From Chlorophyllum brunneum (lineage: Eukaryota > Basidiomycota > Agaricomycetes > Agaricales > Agaricaceae): a stretch of 64,000 bases of DNA. The translations under genes were made by a program, and so were the position numbers. The stretch is from the NCBI GenBank assembly GCA_963576785.1, contig OY756139.1, positions 558,001 to 622,000 of the forward strand, read 5' to 3'. Of this stretch, positions 21,065 through 33,304 are shown in pieces (position 1 is the stretch's first letter; each line of letters starts with the position of its first letter). The notes under the pieces are model-generated. The model was given only the letters and a program-made list of their open reading frames with translations, searched no databases and was not told where the DNA came from.

Positions 21065-24000
21065 TTACGCAAAACCCCTGTCCTTGCGCTTCCGACTCTC
21101 TTTCTTAATGACATTCCGCTGTAACTTTCGCTTCGCTGCTGCTTCGGGGTTTGTGGTTACCAGTAAAGCCCGAGCAACTTTGCGGCTGCGTTGTTGTTCC
21201 AGTGTTTTCTGTCGTATTTGACTGTAGACATGGGAGAACTTGGTAGTGCCGACCTTGGCTTGTACTAAGTCTTGCAGTTCGGTCGCAGTCGTCTTGAGTT
21301 CCTCTAATACAGTGGCGGGTGATCAGTAAAACTTCAATTGGGAGATAGAAGAACAAGCATACCCATTTGTGGATCACGAATGGTGTCATCTTCCAACAAG
21401 CGGTACACAGGTGTAAGGATATGTACAAGGAATTGTTCTAATCTCTCTGCATCCATGTACGACGTCATAGCGGCGAACCAGCGCAATGCTGCCAGCGGCT
21501 GTTGATGCCACGTCGACTAAAAAGAACATCTATAAGTACGGACCGAAATGAGCGAAATGGTAGCTCAAACTCACCGTGCCTTTAGCCCGGTTTCGCCTCG
21601 CTATATGAGCAGACTTGATCTGGTATGAGAGTTTCGAGAACAGCCATGGTAGGGGGCCTCTTCTCTTTCCTCCCTCGTCATCTTCTTTCTCCGCGTCCTG
21701 ATCACCATTCTCGTCATCCAGTAATCCATCTGCAAACTTAGCACTGCTCTCCAAATCGTTGGTTTTCATCGTTGCCCGAGGCATAGCATAGAAGCACTTC
21801 CCAGCAAAGAACAGGTTTTTGACGACTTGCAATCCGAGTGTTTCATCAAGGTTCTGGCTCTTGAGCTGTAGCGTCAACTTCTTTGCAACATCTTGGATTC
21901 CAGTGAATGACGCTGGATGGTCATCGGGTAGGTCCGCCCTTGGTGAGGCGATTGGTAGAGTTGAAAAGAGCAATCCGAGAAGTCGACATGCAGCAGTGCG
22001 TACCCAGGCGTGTGGGTATAATAAGTGTGCAGCAACCAGGCTCCAGGACATTTTGGTATCGTCAGTAGACAAGTCAGGGAATACGCGAAGAGTTTTGAAA
22101 AGTACTGTGAGTGAATGATAGGGAATCTTCCATTCCAGGTCAACTTCCATCCCGCCGTCCTCTTCTTCTTCGTTGTCTTGCTTAAGGGACTCAGAGCTCT
22201 TGGTAAGAGCAACACGTAAATCCTCCATAATCGTCGATAAGTATGGCTGAACCTCCTTCTGCACGGCGTCAACGATGAATCCATATATCTGCGACGAAAC
22301 CCAAGTCAACTGTGGCTGAGTATCCTGCGTCGCCCAGGTGTGCAAGTGTGAGAATATCAACTTCCCCCTCTCTTCGTCCAAACGCGCATACAGGCTCTTG
22401 ATCAACTGTGCCGCCATCTCCCGGCATTTCACTGAGTTATCGTTGGCAATGACCATGACGAGAGCTACAAATAGTAAATCTGCATATTCGTGGATCAAGG
22501 CTTCTTGGAACTTGGCGATTACGGCACTAAGAAGCTCCATCACCGATTTACGACCACTCTCATACACATAAGATAGGTTCTTTGCCAAGAACGCCATCTG
22601 GTTTCGCAGGCGGCCCTTGCCTTGGGGATAATCCAGGAGGAATTGGAGAAGGACACCACGACAAAGTTCTTGGACTTGGGGGGACTGACTGGTGACCATG
22701 ATTTCGCCCACTTTGTCCATAATGTCATAGATTTCGGGGACAACAAATTTCCGAGCAACAATAGCGCGGAGCATCGTAAACACTGCGGCTTGGCGTTCAT
22801 GTTCCTCCAAATCCGGCGCGAGGAGCTCCAAGAGGAAAATAAGGTCCTTCTCCTTCACTTGGGCACCAGGAAAATCACGTAGAATCGTAGCCAGTGATCT
22901 GAATGCGACCTGAACGACTTCTGACTCTGTATTTCCCATCTGATGGACAATGTCGATCATCTGAGAAATAAACACTGGCACAGACTTCGGTAGGTTTTTA
23001 AGAGGACACTTTGCCAAGCCCGCGGCACACTTGAGGCCAAGCATGATGACAGGTGCGCTGGTGGAATAGAGAGTGTTGCCGATAACGACGACCATGGACT
23101 CTAGGCGCTTGATCACCTCAGCATCATGGAAATCAAAGCGGCTTCGACGAAGGGCGGTGTTGAACAAATCCAAACCCAAGACAACGAATCTGAGTCGAGA
23201 AATTAGGATCGGTAAAGGCGACGAACGGTTCCTCTCACCTAAAGGAATTACTCGCGTAGTGGTCTGAGTCCACATGAACTTCCCTCTTCAACTGCACGAT
23301 CGCATCCCCCTTTGGTGTAGGCTTCTTCTTCTGCACTGTTTGCTTGAGGAATTTTGCATTCTGGCTGATCAACGTATGACAAAGCACAATCAACTCCGTC
23401 GGCACTAGGTGTCGATTACTATTCAATCCAGACGCAATCCTCTTGAGAAGTTCGTCCGCGAGCTGCATCACTTTGAGAGACTCTGTCTCTCCCATGATGG
23501 CGCGTAAGGGTGCAAGCAAACTGCTGATCTTGTTTGGACTGATCGTTTTGGCGACAATGGCAAAGGAATCAAGACCCCTCGATGACGATCCTCGTACTTC
23601 ACGCATCTTTGTCTTGAAATCCTCCGAGAGCACATTCTTCCCCGACTCTCCAAATATGACTTCCGCAGAAATGTGAGCCACGTCGTTTACACAGTCATCT
23701 AGAAGGGTAAAGGTGTTCGCATGTTCTTGTGACGTAACCTGAACCACGATAGAATGTGTGACAAATGCGAGTACATGAAGCTGAGGACCTCGCATAAGTG
23801 CGCCGCGTAGTTCCTTGAATACAAGAGGAAGATATTTCGGGCCAAGGCTAATAGAGATCCGAACGAGAGTGTCTCTTGTCAGATCTCGAGTTTCTTGTGA
23901 ACGGCTCCGAAAGATTTGGCTGAGGATCGTCAGCAAACGTGTAATTTGGGGTTCGCGAGTGCTCTCAGGAAGGTGCTTGGCAACGGTGACGATACCGGTA

Positions 24001-27000
24001 GAGATAGGGATACGAGCGTTGTCGTCCGTCGTTGCATCATGTTTCTCTAGGTAGCTGAGGAGAGCGGGAAGCAGACGCAAATTGACAGCGTCTGCAATAC
24101 GAGATACTTGTGCGGCTGAAAGTGCAACGACTGGAGCTTTCTCTTTTTCATCCTGCTGACCGTCCTCTTGATCCTCCACCGGGTCATCCTCATCCTTGTC
24201 CTCCTCTATCACGGTCTCATCCATCGGAAAATGGAAATTATTCAAGACTGCAACCAAAGTCCTCACGTAGATCCTCTCCGATTCATCCTTCGCTTTCGAT
24301 AGTTTGATATGCCTCTGCACAAGCGCATAATATGCCGACCAGCCGAGTTGTTTCGCCATTCGTCCCGTAGCGGTAATTGCATCAGTGACGATATGGTGGT
24401 CGACGGTAGTCGTAGAGGCGACATAGTTGGCAACAAGCGGGATGAAGATCTCAGCGAGTGTACTACTCCGCAAATGACCCTCGTCACAGTGGTCCCCAAG
24501 ACGTCTGAGTGCTCTTGACCGACGGTGGAGTTGCACATGAAGAATATTATTAAAAAAATTGGCTTCCTCATCTCCTCCTTCCAACAATACTCGCATCTCT
24601 TTCAACGTCGAAACGAACTCGAGTTTTTCGACTGCATAAGCGATAACACCCAAAACCTCCGCCCTAACCAATTCGTTCTTCGACTTCAAACCATTCTTGA
24701 GCCCAGGGAACAGCAGCTTCAAGAAGACCCTTTCAAAACCCTCATCACTCTCCCTCCTTGTCGCAACAAGATCGACGAAAAGCCGGGTCGTAAACGACGC
24801 ATTATTCCTGATCGCCAATTCCACAGCATCCTGAATACAAAACAACGAATTGTGTAGAACAGGCGTCCAATCAACAGGCGAGAGTGTCTGATACACTGTC
24901 TCGTTCAGTCGACTGAACGCGCTCAAACGTCGATCAAAATCAGGTTCATCAATCCGCTTTGTGGAATACGCATTCAAATCGTCCAGCAGCCTGGCAAGAT
25001 CTTCCACACCACTGAGGTTTGCGAGTTGGTTAAAGGCATTGACGAGGTTGTTACGTGAGGGTCGAGACCGGAGGGAGTAGAATAATTGCCCAAAGAGATC
25101 AAAAGTCTTGCTATAGACCTCGCTCTGTCTGTCACGAAGCTCGGGAATCAGGTTCATGAGACTCGTGAGGGTCTTCAACAAGTCCACCTTGACTTTCTCC
25201 GAAACAAGCTTTGCTGGTTTACGAAGAAGTGGAATAAACAAGGTGAGGAGAGTCGTAGCCTGAGCCCCATCCTCCGAATACTGTGCAATTTCCGATAAAA
25301 TCCCAATCTGCCGTTGTCCGATGGGCGTAGCAACAGTCGCGACATCCTTCACACGTTCCACAAGTACCGCCAAATTGTTCAACAATCTCGAAACATGCGG
25401 TTTGAGGACTATATCCCGTACGTTCTCGTCTATAGCCGAATGTGCCAGAATCCGCTCTGCGATATCAAAGACTCGCATGATAACAGTAGGTTTGACGTTC
25501 GTCGCGACGAGGCAATCATACATTTTGGGCAACAAGTCATCGGAGTACCGCACGAGGAAAATGCTATACTCGTCTCGCGATGACCAGACATAGAACAATT
25601 CCATCAGGGCCGACGGCGCTTGTGTATTCTCCTTGTCCAGATTCGGTAATCGCGGGAGAATAAAAGCATTGAACGCAGCAGGGAGGTATGGTGTAAAGTC
25701 GAATGAGATAGAAGACTTGAAAAAGTCTGTGAAGCGTTTAATCCCAAGTTGTCGAATACTGCGCACAACCTTTGTCGAGGTGGTGGTAGAGGAGATAGTA
25801 GTATCTTCTTTATCTTCAACACCCTCAACATCTTCAATCAACTCTCCCTCTACCACGTCCTCAGCACCATCTTGACCCAACACATCTAGTCGTCTCTGAG
25901 CATCGCTAAGAATATCAATCGTCGACCCAAGCAAAGCAGGCCAATACGACACAAGCCTCGACCCCAAATTCTTCAACACATCACCCAGTAAAGTCAAATA
26001 TCCAACAACCTGTTTATCCAACACACCCTTCTCTACCTCCTTGACAACAAACCCACATTCCGCCTCCTCCATCTGACGCGCAAGTTTATGGGACCCAAGA
26101 GGTTTCAGCATCAAGTCCACGAGTAATCCCAGTTCTTCATCCGAGCACCCAGCAAGAGCAGTAAGAACAGCAGCACGACGATCAGCACCTCTAACCCTCC
26201 CCCTCCTCTCCAACATCAAACCAAACAACAACCGGATTATAACATCAACAACGTCACGTCTATCCCCAGGATCGACAGAACCGATCTGCAGCGATGTCAA
26301 CTCATCACGCCAACGCGTATCATCAAGCAACAGTCGGATCTTTTCTTCATGGTTTGCAAGTCCGGGGTTTTTGTACGTAAATAAACAAGAAAGGGCGAGA
26401 GATTGGATATTGCGCTCCGGATGAGAGAGATGTGTGATGTAGAATGTACGCAGAATTTCCGTCGAGTAGAGGGCCTTGGGGTTGGAGAATTTCGAAAACA
26501 GGGTGAGCCAGCTTGTGAGTTTCTGTTTTGGTAGTTTGTTGGTTTGTGTCGAGGTCAGGGAGAGAAAGTGCGTGATGAGATCCCGGTTATGTCTTTCCGC
26601 CAGATTATGACATTCGCCCAGCGCTACGAGGAGTTGATGTTCGTAAGAGAGAGGGTCGAAACGATACCCTGAGCGTGATTCCTTAGCGGGGTACAGTTAG
26701 AATTAAACATAGCATAAAGGCACACCCAACGGACCTTTATTAATTCCTTCACTCGATACTCCGAATCCAACCACCTCGCAAGCGCAACACGAAGTTTATG
26801 GGCACTCGGATCCCTCCACGACCTCTCATCCTCCCAAATATCATCACCACCCTCTTCGTGAACCTGAGTCGACTCAGAATGGGGCTGTCGTCCGGCACGA
26901 GACCCGTCCTCCTTCCTCTTCTGAATCTCCGAAAACATGATTTTCCAAACAACATCGCCAAACCTCTGTGACAGCGCTGCCAACGCAGCAGCAGCAGGCG

Positions 27001-29551
27001 ACCAGAGAGGTCTCAGATTAACCTTGAACTGGGCTACGGGGGACCAGTTTAATTAACATCAAAGTTATCATGTGGTTTAAAAGGGACGTACCAATTAACC
27101 ACCGCGCACAGAATTCCGCTCCCTCGGCATCACCTACGACCTGCACAACTCTACCAATTCGCAACACCCGCTCACGCACACCCTGGACATCCAGAGAAGC
27201 TTCTTCACCTTGTAAACACCTCTTCATCACTTCTTGTACACCTCCAGGTGCAGATACGATTTTCGAATCCATAAGTCGTAAGGCATTTAATCTTAAGACG
27301 CGAGAGTGAGAAAGGAGCGCAGTTTGAAGATGGGGATAGATTTCAGAAAAGGGTATTGGTTCACTAAGATCCGTACTAGGAAGATATAAGTTAGTCGTCG
27401 TATATTCGTTTTGGGAGATAGATATACCTCAATCGCGCGAGAGGCGTTAGCCCAGCAAGAACTTCCGGTGCCGAACCCCAGCTCTTCGTACCACTTTGTA
27501 TCCAATCACATATATCGACTTTTGTAGTCCACTCCGAATGAGAGCGCTTTTGTAGAGCATACATGCATCTACCCAAGATCCATGCTGGATTTGCGAGCAC
27601 GGCGAAGGTGTCATGACCGGCTGAAGCCATTTGTGCACCATCAACATCGGAGCTTATGTCGACAGCGGCAACAGGAGCTTGGAGCTCATAGCTAATCATT
27701 TCTACGAGCCTTGATGTCAAATTTTCACTCAAGAACGGCGAGAGGGTCAGAATATTATCCAACTCCGCAGCCTAAACGATACCAGAAAAGTCAATAAGGA
27801 ATCATTTTCGACCAACAAAGTCTGGTACTCACAGCCAAGTCTCCTTCATTTCTCCAAATACTCAGCCTCCCATCCAAAATCCACCGCTCACATCCCTCTC
27901 TCCAAACCAAATCAACATCCTCCACATTCAGCTTTCTCGCTCTAACCAGCCCCGCTAGAAATTCCACTAATAGCCTTGGATCCGTGTTCAAACTATCCAG
28001 CTTCCTTGTAGCTTTAATAACGATTGGCAATGCAACGAGTTTCCACCCGCCCCAGTTTAGATCAGCGAGGATCGCGTGTAATCTTATTGAGAATTCTGTT
28101 GTTGCTGATGGGGTTGGACTGGACCACGTGTGTTGAAGGAATTTGAGACCAGGCCCCAGCCAAGAAGAGGTTTCGGAAGCAAGGAATAATGCAGAGATGA
28201 GTTTGAGAAGGGCGGGATGGAGGGATGTGTCGTTCAGTGGAAGTGAGTTTAGCAACGTAAACAAGGCAGTATGATGAGATTCTAATAGCATTTGTTCGTC
28301 AGTAATTTGTTGATGGAGAGCTTGTAAGGAATAGTAATAACGTACGAGATAGTCGGGAACCTTGACGAACAGAATATGGAATGCCAACGATTTCCAGTGC
28401 CCTTCGTAGCTTTTCAGAGTTCGAGGCATCGTATTCATTGGCGGCTTTCGTCAATTCGCGAACTAAAATGTCGCCCAAGGCAGAAAATTGTTCGGCGTTT
28501 TTGACGTGATGGACGAGGGCCGTCAGGGAGCGTCGTAGGACCGTATATGTTGGGTCCGGATTCTCCGCCAAGATATAGTATGCCAAAAGTGATGTGAAGA
28601 TGGATACAGTTGATGTATGCAACGTTTGCGATATTGACTTGAAGCAGCGTCAGGCTCCTGATCACGAAAGCTGAAAGCGAGAAAACGAACCTTGGACGCA
28701 AATACGATAGCCCAAGCAGATGCATCCTCCAGTCCCTCAGCATTTTCTGCCAATAGCTTCACGGCAAGATCCCTCGAAGTAGTTTTCAGTCTGCGAAGTA
28801 CGGATCCCCACACCTCCGCGACCGCTCTCTGAATCTCAGGCAAGCATTTCGGCAAGACTAATCTGACGGTGTTCCACGAGTGGGTTATGAGTTCTGTGAG
28901 GATAGAGGGGACGAGGAGATAGCGAAAGAGGGAGGAGAGGGTCTCGAGGAGCACTGTTAAAGCAGCTGGTTCGAGTGATCGAGGTAGAAGCTTGAGTAGT
29001 CGTTTAAGAATCGATGGGTAGATTGGTGATAGTGTTGTTCGCAGATCGTGAGCGAGCTTTTGCATTAAACTAACGGGCTTGTGAGGACCCAACATCGAGA
29101 GGACGAAGAGAAACTCACTCGAGGAGGGCTCGTAGACCCTCGTCATCGGTTGAATCCATAGCTTCCTCCCAGAGTCCCACGATGTCTTTCCAGTGGTGCA
29201 GTAACAACGGCATAGAAAGCGACAAAGCGTCAACATGGTTTGCAAATTTGATAAATGAGGGAGCTAGGTTCAGCTGCCTCCAATGTTCCAGCGCCTCATG
29301 AAAATGAGATTCATTGTGCTGAAAAGATAATTAATGCCTGGGGCTGCAAAACGGAGGGCCACGTACGCCAATTTCTCGTTCAAACTGGCCCTGGTTGAAT
29401 GCAGAGGGTAGGTGGACTTCTTTGAGGCTCTGAGCGTACGACTGGTGCTGATCACAATGTCAGTCGAGTATATTGACTATACGCTGCAGTTGCTCACTTT
29501 AAAGCGCTTTGCTGGCTGCGCATTGTCAGTGGTTGGTTCTGAAGACGACAT
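21065..29551 (-). CDS. UTP20: UTP20, small-subunit processome component
   Basis: A very large HEAT-repeat protein of roughly 2,600 aa in about a dozen exons; the biggest open blocks are 23235-26330 and 21530-23275. It starts MSSSEPTTDNAQPAKRFK and continues after an intron with SLKEVHLPSAFNQGQFE. HEALEHWRQLNLAPSFIKFA and LLHHWKDIVGLW are characteristic of the Utp20 N-terminus. The centre carries the DRIP-type region with FTRLFVDLVATRRESDEGF and an acidic insert (EEDKDEDDPVEDQED). The C-terminus is a basic tail ending KKESRKRKDRGFA, as expected for a nucleolar protein. It acts in 18S rRNA maturation within the SSU processome. One join visible is YASNSF to FVVLGLDLFNTALRR across an intron near 23188-23239. 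Identity is confident; the complete exon list is not resolved. Confidence 0.85.
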
Positions 29552-29593
29552 ACAGCGTTCAGCACGTTCAACCACACATGTTCATTTCAAAAA

Positions 29594-29634
29594 ATCTAAA
29601 GCCATTGGTACACACGTGCAAACAAAGATGTAAT
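29594..29634 (+). repeat. 41-nt direct repeat, left copy
   Basis: Starts atctaaagcc and ends atgtaat. It matches 30289-30329 at 37 of 41 positions in the same orientation. It lies just upstream of the UTP20 start codon. Confidence 0.8.
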
Positions 29635-29698
29635 TAGCGACGACTAATTAATACCACCCAGGATCCAGAAGTGAATATACTGTAGTCACTTCTTACAT

Positions 29699-30247
29699 TT
29701 ATAATGCCGCTGCCATTTCTTTGACATCATTGATAACCGCCATGAACCTCTGATACCCATCCTCCGTCGTAATGTCCGCATCCCACCTCTCTGCTGGAAC
29801 TGTGTCGGTGATGTAATCGGTAGACAGCGCAACATAGTTAGGATCTACACGGCCCGTTGCTTTGTCCATGCAATAAAACGCAAGCCTTTGTCCCATGACA
29901 CTGACACCATGAAGCCTAGGAGTCAGAGTGACATTGTAAAGGGCACGAAATCTGGTCCTCATCTGCGCGTCTGCGTTGGCTCTGCTACAGATGTGGTCTA
30001 GATGAAGAGCAGGTTTAATTTCAAGGAAGAAGACAGGCAGATCGTTCACTTCGACAACGTAGGTAATGACGAGGTCGATAGGCACACCGACAACCTGAGG
30101 AAAGGGGTACTGTGGCTCAATGGTAAAAGTATCATCGGTGAAGCAGACTTTATTGAGTATCTTGTTGAACACCCCGTAGTACTTGTTTCCGATGGTGGTG
30201 TTGTGCGGAATGCGAGCGAATTGGTCGAGTATGTGCTGAGGCAACAT
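29699..30247 (-). CDS. Orphan PD-(D/E)XK nuclease-like protein
   Basis: A single-exon protein of 182 aa. A central beta-hairpin carries GVPIDLVITYVVEVND followed by VFFLEIKPA, so D58 and E76-x-K78 have the D...ExK arrangement of the PD-(D/E)XK fold. Next comes HLDHICSRANADAQMRTRFRALY, a helix often seen in this uncharacterised basidiomycete group, then an Ile/Val-rich sheet and a final helix. No signal peptide. I recall similar single-domain proteins in mushroom genomes but no assigned role; DNA or RNA cleavage is an inference from the fold motif. The gene sits alone in a gap of 780 nt between UTP20 and the dynamin gene and is bracketed by 41-nt repeats. Confidence 0.7.
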   Translation of the reverse strand: MLPQHILDQFARIPHNTTIGNKYYGVFNKILNKVCFTDDTFTIEPQYPFPQVVGVPIDLVITYVVEVNDLPVFFLEIKPALHLDHICSRANADAQMRTRFRALYNVTLTPRLHGVSVMGQRLAFYCMDKATGRVDPNYVALSTDYITDTVPAERWDADITTEDGYQRFMAVINDVKEMAAAL

Positions 30248-30288
30248 GTTTCGTCATTTTCAGTCGGAGATCAAAAATGCGAGCGTTC

Positions 30289-30329
30289 ATCTAAAGCTAC
30301 TGGTACACATGTGCAAACAAAAATGTAAT
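30289..30329 (+). repeat. 41-nt direct repeat, right copy
   Basis: The partner of 29594-29634 with four substitutions. It ends two bases before the stop codon of the dynamin gene (30331-30333, minus strand). Confidence 0.8.
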
Positions 30330-30330
30330 A

Positions 30331-33304
30331 TCAAACACTGATCAAGCGACGACTGGCCTCTGTCAACCTCTTCAGCTTGTTCTCCACCTCCTCACGACGA
30401 CCTGCTACATTCGCCGCCTCTTGCGCATAGTCATCACACATCTGGCGCGCATCAGGCCCATCCAACTCTAGCTTACCCCACAACAACTGGAACACATCCT
30501 GTTCTCCTCCTCGCACGAGCTCATAGTCGATGGCCATGGGCACATTATCGACAAAACGCTTATAGGCAACTAAGTAAATCTAGTCAATCAAAATTCTCAC
30601 TTGGAAGAATTCTGAATAGCGCACCTTGAAAATATGCTCTGACGGTAGCCATGATCTCCAGCGCCGGTTCCATCGCATCCTGCCCAAGGAGCTTGGGCAA
30701 GTCCTCTTTCGTGAGACCGTGGAAGCCAATCTTTGCAAGTAAACTAAGGGCCTCCATTGTTGGATCCGGAGTATCTGCTTCCACAGACCCTGCTGATCCA
30801 AGTCCGGGATGCGGGGCCCGGCCCCTGAGCGGACTACCACGGTTAAGGTAAATCGGCGGTGAAGCCCTAACATTCCCGTATTCTTTCTTCTTGAAATCCT
30901 GACGAATACGTCGATAATAAGTCATAAATTTCTCATTGTAGTCGGCCATGTAGTGGTTGTTAACCGTAAACGGTTCGTCCTGAATCTTCATCAACCACTC
31001 CACCTTCTTCTTCGCAGCCTCGAGGCATTGTCTTAAGTGTTCGTGCATGACCAACCTACATTCCCTACTCAGTTATTTGCACTAGTTGACATACAGAGCG
31101 CACTCACTGGATTCGTTTTTCTAACAACCCTTGACCAAATGTTGAAAAGTGCTTCCGGACCAACTCTTCCGTGTGCTCAATCAGAATACGGAAGACTTGT
31201 TCGCACAGCCCCATCGCGGGCTCATCCCACTTCCTCAAGCCCTCCACAATATACTCCCGTTGGACAACAAAGGGGAAATATCCAGGAAGCTCGCGAGAAC
31301 GCGATCTGCACATCATTCTCAGTGAACAAGTCCAAGTTCAAAAATCCAGCAAAAAGAAACGTACTCCATCATTCGTCGATGCACCTCGTCGACGTATATC
31401 AACCTATCCGTCCTAACGCACAATTCAACATCACTATTATCCTCGATGTCACTGCTGTCATCCCCGTCCATGATCGTCTCCTCTTCGTGCTTCAAAAATT
31501 CGGGGTCTGGGAGCATCGCGGTCCCCAAAGCCGACCTTTCAAACGGCCTAAACTCTGGTGCCGTTCCCCGGATGATACGACGGAACTGTTCAGAGGGTGC
31601 CCGGATCCTCTGAATAATCCCTTCTTTGGACGGTAGACCCTCAATATTCCGCCGAATATCCGCATCAAAATCCTTGATCAATTTCGCGACCTCGTTAAGC
31701 GCATTCTGCGGAGGCGGTTTTGGGAGCGATTTGATTTCCTCCCGTGCCTTGGACATCATACGCTCGATCTCAGACTGAATCTCCGGTAACCTATATATCC
31801 AGCCGGTTAAACCAACCTTTTATCACCTAAAAGAAAACGCACCTCTTCGCGATCAAATCCGACAAAACCTGACTCAACCGTTTAACCAAATTTTCCGTTC
31901 TCAAATACCGCCCATACATCGGGTCCAGCTCATTCCATGGACTTGTCCCGGAGAAGAACTCGTTCTCCCTCTTACGAGCTTCCTGCCAAGTAAAATTGTG
32001 TTTGAGGTCGCTAGAAGCTGGTTGTTTGACGCAGAACCAGTTGTTCTGCAGTGCCTCTTTTTCGTTGCGGATGAACTGGAGCCAGCTTTGTTCTTCTCCA
32101 GTTGGGATCCGGTCAGGCTTTGTGAGAACGCCTTGGTTGACAACGAGTTAGGTTAATACTGTGTATGCGGGGACGGGCGTACCAATTGTGCGTTTACCCT
32201 CAGGGTCGTATTGCTTAGCGAGTTGATGTGCTCCTTGGTTCTCGAAATCGGCTATAGAACAGGTGTTCTGTGAATTGGATCTTATTAGGATATAAAGAAC
32301 GTGATACTAACTCTCGCAAGCGACCGTCAACAGGATGATACAATTCGCCTTTTTGATATACGCAGTCACTAATCCCTCAACGAGCTTGATGTCGCCAGCA
32401 TTTCCACCTCGTCCAACGCTCGCGATCAAACCTACGTTTCCCCTTAGTCATCCCGACTACCCTTCATTCTGCAAGTTTCGATGTTTCACACACCTGGTAA
32501 GTCGACAAATGACAAATCGGCAATTAAAGGTCCACTGATTGCCAAACAAACGCAGTTCATTGAGAAGGTCAGGCTGTTGCCTTCCCCAGTAGGCAATGGC
32601 TCGTCATCGTCGCTCAAGAAACTACTTGCCGGTTTGTCCGGGTTTAAGATCGCTAATTGGGCCCTTCTGATCCTATCTTCGACTTCTATCTGCTTGAATA
32701 TGGGCGGGCCAAAATCCTCGTTCTTTGATTGACCTAAGGGTTGTCCGCTACTGTCGGTAGTAATCCGTAACGAGACGACGCATTTCCAGGGACCAGCCGA
32801 GCGCGAAAGCCGACACTCTGTAGGACACCTATCGTGGTAGAGTGAGATTCCCCGGTATATCGGTCCTCCGGTTGGGTAACATACCGAGTACAAGTTCCAG
32901 AGGCGCGAGGGAGAGTAATACCGGAAATCGACTCGATTAAGGACGATTTACCCGCAGATTGGTTACCTACAACGGCGATTTGTGGTAGGTCAATGTCGAC
33001 TTGGACTCTAACCCATCACATTTCATCGTTTGTATGTAAGTATCTTTTAATCAGTCATTTGCGGAGGGAGGAATTACCCAGTGCTGTGAAGCCCATTGAC
33101 GAGGTCAAGCATACGACGTTGCGATTCCGACATCTTTGGGTTGGAGAGACCCACAGCTCCCGAATTCGCGTTATTCGTTATGCTTGGCTTGGGATTCACC
33201 GTAGAAGTCAAAGTTGAGGATCGTGGAGTCGGGGATGGGGTGCTTGCTACAGGGGTCGAAGATACAGATGACGTCGACCCCGACTTTTTTCGTCCAAAAG
33301 CCAT
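30331..33304 (-). CDS. Dynamin-superfamily GTPase
   Basis: A multi-exon gene of about 800 aa. A Ser/Thr/Pro-rich N-terminus ([20 protein letters not shown]) is followed by [15 protein letters not shown] and the GTPase domain. The P-loop is [16 protein letters not shown], switch II is DLPG, and the guanine-specificity motif is TKPD. The middle/stalk region spans [31 protein letters not shown] and [15 protein letters not shown], and the GED comes at the end ([15 protein letters not shown], then a coiled helix ending SRRLISV). There is no PH domain or transmembrane helix. It resembles the large fungal group of Mx/dynamin-like proteins rather than Vps1 or Dnm1. A role in membrane remodelling is inferred from the family. 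Exon joins were followed by motif order; not every boundary is fixed. Confidence 0.85.

Noticed and set aside
29594..30329. Interpretation of the 41-nt repeats as an LTR retrotransposon
   Set aside because: The repeats are too short for LTRs and the enclosed gene has no gag or pol motifs.
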